DNA of 64,000 bases from Aselliscus stoliczkanus (taxonomy: Eukaryota; Chordata; Mammalia; Chiroptera; Hipposideridae), in contig CM066737.1 of assembly GCA_033961575.1 (NCBI GenBank), forward strand, positions 50,630,771-50,694,770, read 5' to 3'. Made by a program: the position numbers and the translations under genes. This document shows positions 20,843-32,922 of the stretch, piece after piece (position 1 is the stretch's first letter; each line of letters begins with the position of its first letter). The notes below the pieces were generated by a model, which searched no databases, had not been told where the DNA came from, and worked only from the letters and a program-made list of their open reading frames with translations.

Positions 20843-22421
20843 GAGGTTCCAGTAAGATGGCGGAATAGATGGAAGCTTTCCCAACTGCCTCCCAGGATCA
20901 CATCAAAATTACAAATAATTTATACATCATTTAACCTTGGAAGTCCCCTGAACACTAAATGAAGAGAACCTCTAAACGAAGGACCTAAAGAGGAGGCCAC
21001 GTTAAGTATGGCAGGAGGGGCGCAGACGGGAGAGGGCAAACGCCGTGAGGGATGCCCCAGCTGTGGGGAGGCTTCTCCGGTTGGGGGAGAGACCCTCAGG
21101 CCCCATGCTGAGCTCACTAGCCCAGAGTTGCTTTCCCAGGAAGAGGAGTTCTACGATAGCTGGCAGTAGAAATTAGTGAGGACCCTCTTTGCTCAGCTCG
21201 GTGAGGCTGAGTGCAGCTGGAGAACCAGTGGGGCAGTAGCACGGGTTTGCTCACCAGTGAGCACTCACCCGGTTCTTGTTGCAGGGAGTAGCTGTGTGAG
21301 CCGGGCCCAGGAGCCTGTGGGGACAGACTGAACTGAGCACTTTTGGTGCAGAAGCTGGCGGTTTTGGTACCATTGTTCCCCTTGTGTGCAGTTTGCACAC
21401 GAGCGGTGTACAGGAGGGCGCCATTTTGTCAGGGTTGGGCCCTCCCACAAAGGGTCAGATCCGAGATCCCATTGGCCTGTTGAACTTGGCGCAGGAGAGC
21501 ATGCATGCGTGCGTGCACACGCATACGACCTTGGAGTCCCACCCTCCGCCCTGCTTGTGCTGCATTGCCAGAGAAACGCTGGGCGGGTGACCTCAAGCTC
21601 TATCAGTCTGCTCACTGAGACGTGGGAGTGCATGAGCTGCTTTGGATCCCCACCCCCAGCCCTGCTTGAGCGTTTCCAGGGAAATGCAGGGCGGGTGCTC
21701 TCCAGCTGCAGCACTCTGTTGTTCACTGAGACTCAGGAGTGCGTGAGCCGCCTTGGGTCCCCGCTCTCACACTGTTTGTGCAGAGCTGCAAGGCTGGGGA
21801 TTGGCTTTCTGGCTGATTAGCCTGATCTGCAGGCAGTTGATTGGGACAGGCTGAGACAGAGAGTTTTCCTGAGAGTGTTGGGCAGGGAGCTGTGCACCTG
21901 CGTGATCCGATCGAGGCTTTCCTGGCGAATTTGTGCGCACTGATTGCTGGTGCAGAGTGCATGCTGTTCTGACTTGGTGGGGGCCACTGACCACATCAAG
22001 TGGTGGCTTGGAGGCCTGCCCCACCTACCTAGAGCTGTGTTGTCATAGGCACCCTACCCCCCGGTGCCTGGCCCACATCTCTGCAGGCCACAGAGGGGTT
22101 TTTTTTGCAGTACCGGACAACCTGCAACAACCTGTGAAGATTTCTTTTTTTTTTTGGTAGTGAGCACAGTTCCAGAGCATACAGCAGCTACGTGTGGAAA
22201 GCTCACTACAAGCCTCAGAGGGAGGCCGGCGCATAACACGTTAAGCTCTTCCCCCAAAAAGCTGGTGCTGAGTTGCCCAAAGACTCTCTATTGCTGAGCA
22301 AGTGGTCTGCAGATTAAAAAGAACGGGGAGCCCCCCACCTCATTTTTTTTCTTTTTTTCTTTTCTCTTCTTTCTAGGTGATCTATCTAATACATCAAAGC
22401 ATTCACAGAAAAACAGCCAGA
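20843..22421 (+). promoter_or_regulatory. L1 copy 2 5' UTR
   Basis: About 1.6 kb, GC- and CpG-rich between about 20990 and 22100, from AAGATGGCGG to the ORF1 ATG. It differs clearly from the 5' UTRs of copies 1 and 3, as expected if L1 subfamilies replaced their promoters. A T-rich spot (TTTCTTTTTTTTTTTGG) lies at 22141-22157. Promoter role inferred from position. Confidence 0.6.
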
Positions 22422-23286
22422 ATGAAAAAACAAAGAAACATGTCCCAAGTACAAGATCAGAAGAAAACTCTAGAAATGAAACTAAATGAAACAGAGGAAT
22501 CCAAACTTTCAGAGACAGAGTTTAGAACACTGATGATAAGAATGTTTAAGGAACTTAGCAAGGACATAAAGAATGATAGGGAAACCATAAAAAACAACCA
22601 GTTAGAACTAAAGAATACAATAACTGAAATGACGAACACATTCAAAGGAACCAGTAGAATAGAAAAAGCAGAGGAGCAGATCAGCAAATTAGAATACAAA
22701 ATAGCAGAAATCACCCAGATGGAACAACAAAAAGAAAAAAGAATAAAAAGGAATGAAAATAGTTTAAGAGACCTCTGGGACAACATGAAATGAAAGAACC
22801 ATTGTGTCATAGGAATACCAGAAGGAGGGGAGAAGTAGCAAGGGATTGAGAATGTATTTAAAGAAATAATGACTGAAAACTTCCCTACCCTGGCGAAGGA
22901 AATTAACATACAAGACCAGGATGTGCAAAGAGTTCCAAACAAGCTGAACCCAAACAGATCCACAACAAGACACATCATAGTTAAAATGGCAAAATTAAAG
23001 ACAGACACAGAATCCTAAAAGCAGCAAGAGAAAGGCAGGTTACATACAAAGGAACTCCTATAAAACTAACAGCTGACCTTTCTTCAGAAACTCTGCAGGC
23101 CAGAAGGGAGTGGCAGGAGACATTCAAAGTGACACAAAATAATGGTCTACAACCAAGATTGCTCTACCCAGCACCGCTATCATTTAAATTGAAGGAGAGA
23201 TAAAGAGCTTCTCAGAAAAGAATAAGCTTAAGGAGTTCATTACCACCAAGTCAGCTTTGCAGGAAATGTTAAAAGGGCTTTTTTAA
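22422..23286 (+). pseudogene. L1 ORF1p (copy 2)
   Basis: The start is set at 22422 because MKKQRNMSQVQDQKKTLEM matches ORF1 starts in copies 1 and 3; the upstream in-frame ATG at 22377 adds 15 atypical residues. The coiled-coil part (ELSKDIKNDRETIKNNQLEL) and RRM entry (NSLRDLWDNMK) are open up to a stop at about 22791. Downstream the C-terminal domain is recognisable in broken frames (VQRVPNKLNPNRSTTRHIIV), and the copy ends with the conserved MLKGLF-type terminus at 23284. At least two stops and one frameshift. Contacts: single-stranded L1 RNA in the RNP. Confidence 0.88.
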
Positions 23287-23342
23287 ACAGAAGAAAGGGG
23301 AAAACAAACTAACCCAGGAAGACAAGAAATACAAATAACAAA

Positions 23343-24586
23343 ATGGCAATAAATATGCATCTATCAGTAATTACTTTAAACGTGAATGGGCTAAATGCTC
23401 CAATTAAAAGATACAGAGTGGCTGAGTGGATAAGAAAACAGGACCCATGAATATGCTGTCAACAAGAGACTCATCTAAGATCAAAAGACACACACAGACT
23501 GAAAGTAAAGGCATGGAATACGATATTTCATGCAAATGGAAATGAGAAAAAAGCTGGAGTAGCAATACTTATTTCGGACAAAAGAGACTTTAAAATGAAG
23601 ACTAGAATAAAAGACAAAGAAGGGCACTACATAATAATAAAGGGATCAATTCAACAAGAGGACATAACTCTAGTAAACATCTAAGCACCCAATACAGGAG
23701 CTCCTGAATATATAAAGCAGATTTTGACAGACATAAAGACAGAGATCAACAGTAACACTATCAGAGTAGGGGACTTCAACACCCCATTGTCACCAATAGA
23801 CAGATTCTCCAGACAGAAAATCAACACAGACATAGTGGCCTTAAATGACACTTTAGACCAGCTGGATTTAATTGATATTTATAGAGCATTTCACCCCAAA
23901 GCTACAGAATATACATTCTTCTGAAGTGCACATGGAACATTTTCGAAGACAGACCACATGTTAGGCCACAAAACAAGTCTCAACAAATTTAAGAAGATTG
24001 AAATCATATCAAGTGTCTTCTCTGACCACAATGCTATGAAACTAGAAATCAATTATAAGAACAAATCTGGAAAGCTTACCAATACATGGAGGCTAACTAA
24101 CATGCTATTAAATAGTGAGTGGGTCAAACATGATATCAAGGAGGAAATCAAAAGATACCTCAAGACAAACGAAAATAAAAACACCACGACCCAAAATCTC
24201 TGGGATGCAGTGAAAGCAGTCCTAAGAGGGAAGTTCATAGCAGTGCAGGCCTACCTAAAGAAGGAGGAAAAATCTCAAATCAACAGACTCTCTTTACACC
24301 TAAGGGAACTAGAAAAAAAATAGCAAAACAAGCCTAAAGGGAGTATAAGGAAGGAAATAATAAAGACCAGAGCAGAAATAAATGAAATAGAGAACAAAAA
24401 AAAATACAATAGATCAATGAAACCAAGAGTTGGTTTTTTGAAAAGATAAACAAAATCGACAAACCCTTAGCACGACTAACCAAGAAAAAGAAAGAGAGGA
24501 CCCAAATTAATAAAATCAGAAATGAAAGAGGAGAAGTGACAACAGATATCACAGAAATACAGAAAATTTTAAGAAAATACTATGAG

Positions 24587-24622
<36 letters not shown>

Positions 24623-27156
24623 TATATGCTAACATATTCGACAATCTGGAAGAAATGGATACATTTCTAGAAGCATACAATCTACCAGTTCTGAACCAAA
24701 ATGAAACAGGAACTCTGGACAGACTGATTACTGCCAAAGAAACTGAATCAGTAATCAACAATCTTCCAACAAACAAAAAAGCCCTGGACCAGATGGCTAC
24801 ACAGGTGAATTTTTCAAAACATTCAAAAAAGAATTAGTACCTATTCTCCTCAAACTATTCCAAAAAATACAGAAGGAGGGAAGGCTCCCAAACTCTTTCT
24901 ATGAAGCCACTATCACCCTGATTCCTAAGTCAGACAAAGATATTACAAAAAAGGAAAACTACAGGCCAATATCACTAATGAACATAGATGCAAAAATTCT
25001 CAACAAAATACTAGCAAACCGAATTCAGCACCTCATTAAAAAGATCATACACCACAATCAAGTGGGATTCATTCCTGGTATGCAAGGCTGGTTCAATATC
25101 CGCAAATCAATTAACATAATACATCACATTAACAAAATGAAAAATAAAAATCATATGATCATATCAATAGATGCAGAAAAGGCATTTGACAAAATCCAGC
25201 AGCCATTTATGATAAAAACTCTTAGCAAAGTGGGAATAGTGGGATCATATCTCAACATAATAAAGGCCATATATGATAAGCCCACAGCAAACATCGTACT
25301 CAATGGGGAAAGGCTAAAACCTTTCCCCTTAAGATCAGGAACAAGACAAGGCTGCACACTTTCACCACTGCTATTTAACATAATTCTGGAAGTTCTAGCC
25401 ACAGCAATCAGACAAGAAAATGAAACAAAAGGCATCCAAATTGAAAAAGAGGAAGTAAAATTGACATTATATGCAGATGATATGATACTATATAGAGAGA
25501 ATCCCAAACACTCCACCAAAAAACTGCTAGAAATGATACACGAATTTGGTAAGGTAGCAGGATACAAAATTAATATTCAGAAATCAGTTGCATTTGTATA
25601 TACCAATAACAAACTACCAGAAGAAGAAATCAGGAAATCAATCCCTTTTACAACTGCTTCAAAAACAATAAAATATCTAGGAATCAATTTAACTAAAGAA
25701 GTAAAAGACCTGTACTCAGAAAATTATAAGACACTGAAGAGAAAAATCAAAGAGGATACAAATAAATGGAAATACATACCATGCTCATGGATAGGAAGAA
25801 TTAATACAGTTAAAATGTCAATACTACCTAAGGCAATATATAGATTCAATGCAATTCCAATCAAACTACCAAGCACATTTTTTTCTAAGAAATAGAACAT
25901 AGAATCCTAAAATTTATATGGAACCACAAAAGACCCAGAATAGCCACGGCAATCCTGAGAAATAAGAACAAAGTGGGAGCCATCACACTACCTGACATCA
26001 AAACATACTACAAGGCTACATTAATCAAAACAGTATGGTACTGGCATAAAAACAGATACATAGGCCAATGGAATAGAATAGAGAGCCCAGGAATAAACCC
26101 ATCCATATACAGTCATTTAATCTATGACAATGGAAGCAAGAATTTACACTGATGTAAAGGTAGTCTATTTAATAAATGGTGCTGGGAAAATTGGACTGAC
26201 ACGTGCAAAAAAATGAAGATGGACCAACTCTTTACACGATATACAAGAACAAACTCAAAATGGATTGAAGACTTAAATGTAACACCTGAAACCATAAAAC
26301 TCCTAGAAGAAAATATAGGGAGTAATTTTGCAGATATTACCCTGAGTAATATTTTTACCGATATATCCCCTCGGGCAAGGGAAATAAAAGAAAAAATGAA
26401 CATATGGGATTACATCAAACTTAAAAGTTTTTTCACAGCAAAGGAAATCATCAATAAAACAAAAAGGCAGCCTACTGAATGGGAGAAGATATTTGCCAAC
26501 GATATATCCGATAAGGGGTTGATATCCAAAATTTATAAAACACTCATGAAACTCAACACCAAAAAACAAACAACCCAATTAAAAAATGGGCAGAGGATAT
26601 GAAGAGGTATTTCTCTAAAGAGGACATACAGATGGCCAAACAGGCATATGAAAAAATTTTCAACCTCACTAATCATCAGAGAATTGGAAATAAAAACTAC
26701 AATGAGATACCACCTCACTCCCGTCAGAATGGCTATCATCAACAAATCAACAAACAACTGCTGGCGAGGGTGTGGAGAAAAGGGAACCCTGGTGCACTGT
26801 TGGTGAGACTGCAAACTGGTGTAGCCATTATGGAAATCAGAATGGAGGTATCTCAAAAAACTGGAAATGGAACTGCCATATGACCCAGCAATTTCACTCT
26901 TGGGTATCTACCCAGAGGAATCCAGGATGCTAATTCTTAAAATATATGCACCCCTATGTTTATTGCAGCTCTATTTACAATAGCCAAGACTTGGAAACAA
27001 CCGAAATGCCCATTGGTAGATGACTGGATTAAGAAACTGTGGTACATTTATACAATGGAGTATTACTCTGCTATAAAGAAGAATGAAATCATACCATTTG
27101 CAATGATATGGATGGACCTAGAGACTATTATCTTAAGTGAAATAAGTCAGTCGTAG
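23343..27156 (+). pseudogene. L1 ORF2p (copy 2), endonuclease and reverse transcriptase
   Basis: Full-length ORF2 locus of about 1,270 codons. ATG at 23343 (MAINMHLSVITLNVNGLNAP). The endonuclease keeps QETHLR, GDFNTPLSP and SDHNAM but has stops at codons 36 (23448), 114 (23682), 194 (23922) and 327 (24321). A TA/CA microsatellite at 24590-24622 shifts the frame; the frame is restored by 24978. An open stretch, 24978-25895, holds the RT core, with [21 protein letters not shown] and the catalytic YADD at 25470-25481. Frameshifts follow at about 25880 and beyond. The C-terminal zinc-knuckle region is recognisable to the stop at 27154. Inactive through several independent lesions. Confidence 0.92.
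24588..24622 (+). repeat. (TA)n(CA)n microsatellite inside ORF2
   Basis: ATATATATATAT then a run of about eleven AC, placed where other L1 copies have no repeat. It breaks the ORF2 frame of copy 2. Confidence 0.95.
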
Positions 27157-27730
27157 AAAGACAAATACCATATGATCTCACTTATATGTGGAATTTGAAA
27201 AACTGAATGAATGAGCAAAGGAAACAGAAACAGTCTCATAGATATAGAGGAAAAACAGGGTTGCTAGTTGTGAGAGGTGTGGGGATGAGGGAGAAGGGGA
27301 AGGGATTAGACAGCATAAATAGGTAACTACAATAATGTCACAGGGATATGAAAGACAGTTCGGAGAATATAATAATGTTGTAAAAATTTTGTGGGGTGTC
27401 AGATGGTCACATGTTTTGTTAGGGAGACCACTTCATGGATGGAGTAGAGGCTTGATCACTGCACTGTATACCTGAAACTGATGTCGTATAATATTGTATG
27501 CCAACTGTAATTGAATATATAGATAGTCACGGGATGTGGATTATATGGTGGAAGAGAGTCAAAGGAATTGTAATAGATAGTATGATATGGAAGGGAGAAG
27601 TGGGGTGGAGAAGTGGGGAGGGCAGTTGTCACTTTGAGTGGTAAAAAGTATGACTATTGCACTGTGTTGTACACCTGAAGCTAATTTTTAAAAAATTTAA
27701 TTTTAAAAAAAAAGAAAAAGAAAAAAAATA
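27157..27730 (+). other. L1 copy 2 3' UTR
   Basis: Non-coding end with GGGGTGTCAGATGGTCACA, CACTGTATACCTGAAAC and TTGTACACCTGAAGC. A closely related 3' UTR is found at 46722-47157. Confidence 0.85.
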
Positions 27731-27736
27731 ACATGT

Positions 27737-27838
27737 GGGCCCGCTGAGTGGCATGGTGGTTAAGCGCTGGCTTGGGAAGCCAGCAACCCTGGTTTGGGTC
27801 CCACATATGAGGGTCAGTGACACTGCCCTCAAAAAAAA
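27737..27838 (+). mobile_element. Type S SINE at the 3' end of L1 copy 2
   Basis: Full head (GGGCCCGCTGAGTGGC) and A tail. It lies inside the TSD that frames L1 copy 2 and has no clear TSD of its own. Confidence 0.92.
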
Positions 27839-27853
27839 AAAAAAGGACTGCAA

Positions 27854-27930
27854 CTTGTCTGTTTCCCTTCCCCATTCTCCTATGCTGTTCCCCTCCCTCA
27901 ATTCCCTAATAAAATCTTTTTTAAAAAAAT
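27854..27930 (+). mobile_element. Type B SINE, 3' part (host of L1 copy 2)
   Basis: CTTGTCTGTTTCCCTTCC, CCCTCCCTCAATTCCC and TAATAAAATC complete the SINE begun at 20469. Confidence 0.93.
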
Positions 27931-27935
27931 GAAAC

Positions 27936-28347
27936 ATGTTTTGGGAGTTCCTTCACTCACAGTGATCTAATGGTATGTATGGTTTACAAAATCATAAGTA
28001 TGTGCTCTACTTGTGAGCATTTATTAATATAGATTATCCACATTATACATTGTAGACTTGTTTAGCTTTCTCATATGTCTATTCTCTAGCATTTGCTTCT
28101 TCAGTTCTCTCAAAGTCTACATTTTGAAGGATAGGGTTATCAGGAAAAACACTATAAGACACCCACATGAATCACTGCCAAGAGGTAAAGAAAGAATGAA
28201 AAGGAGTAATGATCTTGAAAGAAATACGGGCAGAAACCCATAATCTGTACAAACACCTCATCAGAGAACACCACCAAGGAAATACCTAACAAGAATATGC
28301 CTTTTCCCTGTGGATCCATTTGATTAAAAGTGGAAAACCAATGACAA
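27936..28347. other. Unassigned sequence
   Basis: AT-rich; nothing recognised. Confidence 0.35.
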
Positions 28348-28349
28348 TT

Positions 28350-28665
28350 ACAGGCCCACAATCCCTTATGAGCAACTGTCAAATATGAAAAGCTCCAAAA
28401 GTCTGTTTTCTCAAAGTTAATTTGGTAGAAAAACATGACTCGAACTGAGCTGAGGCACTAATGGACTTTCTCTATTACGCTTATGGTGAATAGTGACACA
28501 TTTTCCATAAAAATCATGTATTTTGATTATGGGATGCAATACAGTACATGTACTGTATTTTATACATACTACTAGTGAGATCTGGGGAAGCACCTTATAA
28601 TTAAGAAAACTTTTGATTTCTGAAATACATATAACCTTAATGATTTAAGATGAGGATTGTTGACT
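28350..28665. mobile_element. Tigger-like DNA transposon relic
   Basis: Degenerate TIRs: left CAGGCCCACAATCCCTTATG, right (reverse complement) AGTCAACAATCCTCATC. A TA flanks each end (28348-28349 and 28666-28667). Internal text AAGCTCCAAAAGTCTG and ATGTACTGTATTTTATAC fits an old TcMar-Tigger type MITE. Family not certain. Confidence 0.5.
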
Positions 28666-28667
28666 TA

Positions 28668-29473
28668 GAACTTTAATTATCCAAACATGAACTTATCCCC
28701 ACTACCCACTCTACCACTCAGGAGCAGTCCAAGAAAGAAAGAAACAAAGCTGGTATTCTTTACCACTGAGCCAGCAGTAGAGTTACTCACCTTAGGCAAG
28801 GAACCAAGTTGGAGGCTGCACATAATGACCCGGCATCTGGCCCATCACAGGCTACACTCAGAAGCTACAGTATACAGAGAGCAGAGAGGGGCTCCCAACC
28901 ACCTTGGAAAGGCCTTCAGTAACTTCTCAGTCTCCTAAAGACTATACCAGCAGCCTTCCTGATATTCTGGAATATACAAGATACTTCCAACATGCTAAAC
29001 AGAGAAGCAAAAGTGTGCCACTGGGCCCCACAGTTAATTCTTTTGTATACCCACAGCCAAGAAGAGATGAACAGATTCTTGGGGGCAGATTTCCCTATAA
29101 CTGCTCCATTTGCTGGCTCTGATCCATGACAGCCCTATGCAAGAAGCCCAGAAGAAACCTACTAAATGAAGTAAGCTTCCAGTTCCAACCCTGTGGGGTG
29201 TCATATAATCCTCAATTAAAACATGGATCTAACTTCTTTTGAGACATCTAATCTAGTCTTGAGTTTTCCAACAGTTATTTTCATTTGGCCACATCATTCC
29301 AACCAGAAAGGCTTTGGCCTTTCTCATGTTGCCTCTCTATTCCCAAGACCAGGATAGAGGGTATCTTTTTCAAGCAATCTTTAAATCAGATACATGTAGA
29401 CATATCAAATCAGCATATTTGAAAAAGAACCCTAAATTCATCATACTCCATTTCCAGTAAACTCATCACGACA
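28668..29473. other. Unassigned sequence
   Basis: Short open frames only; nothing recognised. Confidence 0.35.
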
Positions 29474-29474
29474 A

Positions 29475-29955
29475 GAAAAAATTCTAAGATGTCCTAAATT
29501 AAATTACAGCAGGCCAGAGGGTGGAAGGAAGAGACAAGGGAAGTTAATCTGTTAACAGAACCCTCAAACGGCTGCTCAAATTCCTGACTACTTTCCATGG
29601 TTATCTAGAGAGAATAGCTGAATAGCTGTCCACCAGATGCCACCACATCTTGCTTATACGTGAACTTTCCAGACTGTTGTCCACAACCAATCATAAAGAG
29701 CATACACTTCTTAGGTACTGTGCACCTGCCCCAGAACTAGCCCACTTCACCTTATCTGTAGCCAATGTAAATTCTGTCAAAACAACTTCTTTCTTCCTCA
29801 AACTTGAGGTATGCAGGAGTCTGCCAACTCCAGGATGACAGTCATGTTTGTCTTCTCCACCTGGCCCTGCTGCTGGTGGTTTAGGCGGCATATCCCAGGA
29901 GCTGGTCCTTTTCTGGCTAGCTATGGCTCAATAAGAACTTTCTTCCAGAAAAATT
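29475..29955 (+). mobile_element. LTR-like repeat, copy Q1
   Basis: In direct orientation to Q2 at 31095-31905. Shared landmarks: GATGTCCTAAATTAAATTAC, GAGGGTGGAAGAAAGAGACA-type, CAAAACAACTTCT-type, TCTTCTCCACCTGGCCC and GGCTCAATAAGAAC/AATAAATCC near the end, which looks like a poly(A) signal. Old LTR is the best reading; no TSD or primer-binding site recognised. Confidence 0.55.
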
Positions 29956-30655
29956 TTTGGCCTTGAAGGTTTCTGTTTAACAAAGGCCTCCTTTAGCAAC
30001 TTCAAGGATTTCTAACACTGAACCTCTCTGCTCTGTCATGCGGGAGCCACATACATAATTATGATTAACCAAAGAGCCACATGAAAACATTTTAGTTCAG
30101 AGGCCCAGAGGCCCACAGGCCCCCAGCCCTGCTTTCTTTGTTGGTTGACTGTCAACCACCTACAAACTCTGGTAGTATGTGTTTTAGACTAGCAGACAGA
30201 AAGCTAAATTTCCCTTCAGCTGCAAAAAGAGTAGGAATAGAAGACATTTGGAAGTGCAAATAAGGATAGTAGGAAAGTGAAAATGCATCTGAGCATATCC
30301 CAGCACTGACCTGGCATTTAGTATTCATGCCCGAGTTGCCCACCTTGGCATCTGAACAAAAGTGCATGGGCATGTAGCACAGACAGAAATGTGACAGAGC
30401 TTTCCATTTTCCCATCCCCTGGGAGATAAGCAGGGCCTTCTTATTAAATCCCACTTTACAGATTAAGAAACCAAGGGGAAAAGGTTCTGATACGCTTTCT
30501 GACAAGAATCCAGATAGACACACACTTTCCACCTCACACGCAAGCCATTCCCCACCTCATGTGGGCTTCTCTTCTATAGACTGTAGACCTGCCCCTTAAC
30601 ACCACAGCATACAGTCACTCCAATGGCCCCACACCTGTGCCACCACACAGCCCAC
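29956..30655. other. Unassigned sequence between Q repeats, part 1
   Basis: No gag, pol or env similarity recognised. A reverse open frame of 126 codons (30152-30532) has no known domain. Confidence 0.35.
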
Positions 30656-30670
30656 AAGATCTACTCTGTT

Positions 30671-30777
30671 GGGCCGGCCGAGTGGCGTGGTGGTTAAGCG
30701 CTGGCTTGGGAAGCCAGTGGCGCTGGTTCGGTTCCCACATATGAGGGCCAGTGACACTGCCCTCAAAAAAAAAAAAA
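30671..30777 (+). mobile_element. Type S SINE
   Basis: Full head and A tail; TSD AAGATCTACTCTGT at 30656-30669 and 30778-30791. Confidence 0.96.
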
Positions 30778-30791
30778 AAGATCTACTCTGT

Positions 30792-31094
30792 ATAATGTGA
30801 GAAATCTCAAAACACAAACCTAACTGGCCAGCAAATCACACAGACAAATGGGTTTTGAAGTTCAGCATTCCCTAAAGACAGGCTCCTCTTAGCTCCAACT
30901 TGCCTCATTCCCAGGTCTACTGGGTACTTGCAATTCTTGCATCCTTACAAAACTGAGGTTTTGGCTGGTTTTTCAAGGAAAAACCTCGAGGATTTATTCA
31001 AAATCACTTTCTTTCAGTTCCCCAGGAAAGCTCCCTGTACTACTCCAATGTTCTTCTGCCCAGAAACTTGTAAGTCCAGGTCTTTCCTAACCGC
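30792..31094. other. Unassigned sequence between Q repeats, part 2
   Basis: Nothing recognised. Confidence 0.35.
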
Positions 31095-31905
31095 CTGATA
31101 AGAGAAAAATTCTGAGATGTCCTAAATTAAATTACAGCTGGCTAGAGGGTGGAAGAAAGAGACAAGGGTAGTTAATCAGTTAACAGCTATGAGATGAAAC
31201 TAACAAAAGACTGCTCACATTCCTCAGTGTAGGATTAAACTTTGAATCAACTTTCAGGTGGCTATGTAAAAAAAAAAAAATTGTTGGGCAGCCGGGTGGC
31301 TCAGTTGGTTAGAGTGCATGCTCTTAACAACAAGTTTGATACTTCGATTCCCACATGGGATGGTGGGCTGTGGTCCCCCTCAACTAGATTGAAAATGGCA
31401 ACTGGAGTTGGAGCTGAGCTTCAACCTCCACAACTATACTGAAGGACAACGACTTGACTTGGAGCTGATGGGTTCTGGAAAAAAATTCACTGTTACCCAA
31501 TAAAAAGTTAAAAAAAGAAAAAAAAATTGTCTGACCACATGACAACAGACACACTGCATATGGGTCATGCATGAACTTTCTGGATTGTCGCCCATAAGAA
31601 ATCAAGAGGTAGTAAATATGTTTTCCTTACAGTCTATGCATAGATCCTAGAATGGTCCTCCCTTCACCTTCTCCACCCAACTTTATCTATAGCCAGTGTA
31701 AATTCTTTCAAAACAATTTCTGTCTATGTTCTTCTTTCTTCCCCAAACTCATCACATAAAAGAACCCCTTTAGCTCCATGAAAGTGGACATATTTGTCTT
31801 CCCCACCTGGCCCTGCTGCTGGTCGTTTAGACTGTATGTCCCGGGACCCAATCCTTTTTCTGGCTAGCATATGGTTCAATAAATCCTTTCTTTCAGACAC
31901 AAAAA
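31095..31905 (+). mobile_element. LTR-like repeat, copy Q2
   Basis: Same landmarks as Q1, split by a type E SINE (31285-31514). Ends GGTTCAATAAATCCTTTC, with an AATAAA signal. The first part after the SINE carries extra sequence relative to Q1. Confidence 0.55.
31285..31514 (+). mobile_element. Type E SINE (Rhin-1-like)
   Basis: Ile-tRNA-like head (GGTGGCTCAGTTGGTTAGAG, box B ACTTCGATTCC), linker CCCACATGGGATGGTGGGC, then CTATACTGAAGGACAACGAC, GATGGGTTCTGG and CCAATAAAAAGTT tail. I relate it to bat Rhin-1 from memory. Confidence 0.8.
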
Positions 31906-32910
31906 AGTTGTTTTAACAGCCACTCCAAGCACCAGCAGCCATACCAGTTCACCCTCTACCCTTGAACCACCCTGGATCTAAGTTCCTACCTTCCCTATCC
32001 AACCTCCCAGCCAAGCCATCATTTGTTCCTGTTCCTATTCCTGTTCCTGTGCCAGTCATATCAGCCCCAAGTTCGCTGACATCATTGTCCAATCTCCCAT
32101 TAATTTCTGATCCACCCCAACATTAGATTCAATAAACCCCCACTTTCATAATGCCTAAAAATGATAATTTTTGTTCACAGGAAGAAGTGTCAGTCCTATG
32201 AGAAACGTAATTTTGAAGGAGGGCCCGTTACCACAGACGATTCTAAATTAGAGACTAGCCAGGTTAAACAGTGAAGAGGGATGGGTAAAGTAAATGAAAA
32301 GGGAACAGAGAGTGAGAGAGGGACAGCAGAATGGTATTTGCCCTGCACATAATCTTCCAAGGCCCAGCCCTCTGGCTCCAGTTCTCCTGGTTTCACCTCC
32401 TATGATGGCATGCAGCTATTTGGAGATTCCCAAGGACTAGTGTTTATAACCATGACCCACTGTAGACCCTAAGAAGAAAGATTCATTTGATGTGAACCCT
32501 GAGAAGGAATTTATCTGCTGAGATGGACTCCCAGTGGTAAACAGAGCACCCAAAATTCATAAATAATAACAGAGTACTGGCCATTTGCTGCCAAGGGCTC
32601 CTCATGAACTCTGCATAACAGGAAGAACCTCAGAATGAACTCTTGGCTTCCTGCACTATGCCCCGACTTGTTTATGATGTCTGAGTCAACCACTGCAGGA
32701 AAACCCTGGTTTCATCTTTCTACCAACGGACTGAGAGCTGCCCAGTATAATCAGAATTGCACAATTTGGATACCTCATTACATAAAACGGACCTAATTGG
32801 GAATCTGGGCAGGATCTTTTACTACAAAAGGTGGCATCCCCTTTGTCTCTGTGGAACAGAATTGAAGTTGCTACCTGAAGCTCTGTCTCCTGGGCTGCAG
32901 CTCTTTTTGC
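31906..32910. other. Unassigned sequence, possible old LTR at its end
   Basis: A short TTCCTG repeat lies at about 32025-32055. The stretch ending GCTCAAATAAATGC at 32922 could be the poly(A) end of an old LTR, but I cannot place its start. Confidence 0.3.
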
Positions 32911-32922
32911 TCAAATAAATGC

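Larger units (their letters stand above)
20843..27838 (+). mobile_element. L1 copy 2, near full length, with 3' SINE
   Basis: Starts GAGGTTCCAGTAAGATGGCGG. Contains a 5' UTR, ORF1, ORF2 and 3' UTR, followed by an A-rich run, TAACATGT and a type S SINE. The whole block is flanked by a perfect 15-bp TSD, AAAAAAGGACTGCAA (20828-20842 and 27839-27853), inside a type B SINE. No SINE interrupts its coding part, unlike copies 1 and 3, so it is probably younger. The ORFs carry stops and frameshifts, so it is not active. Confidence 0.93.

Noticed and set aside
30030..30110. hAT end similar to 10147 or 35603
   Set aside because: Only GAGCCACAT words are shared; no TIR or TSD.
29956..31094. Retroviral gag/pol between the Q repeats
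   Set aside because: No protease, RT or integrase motif in any frame.
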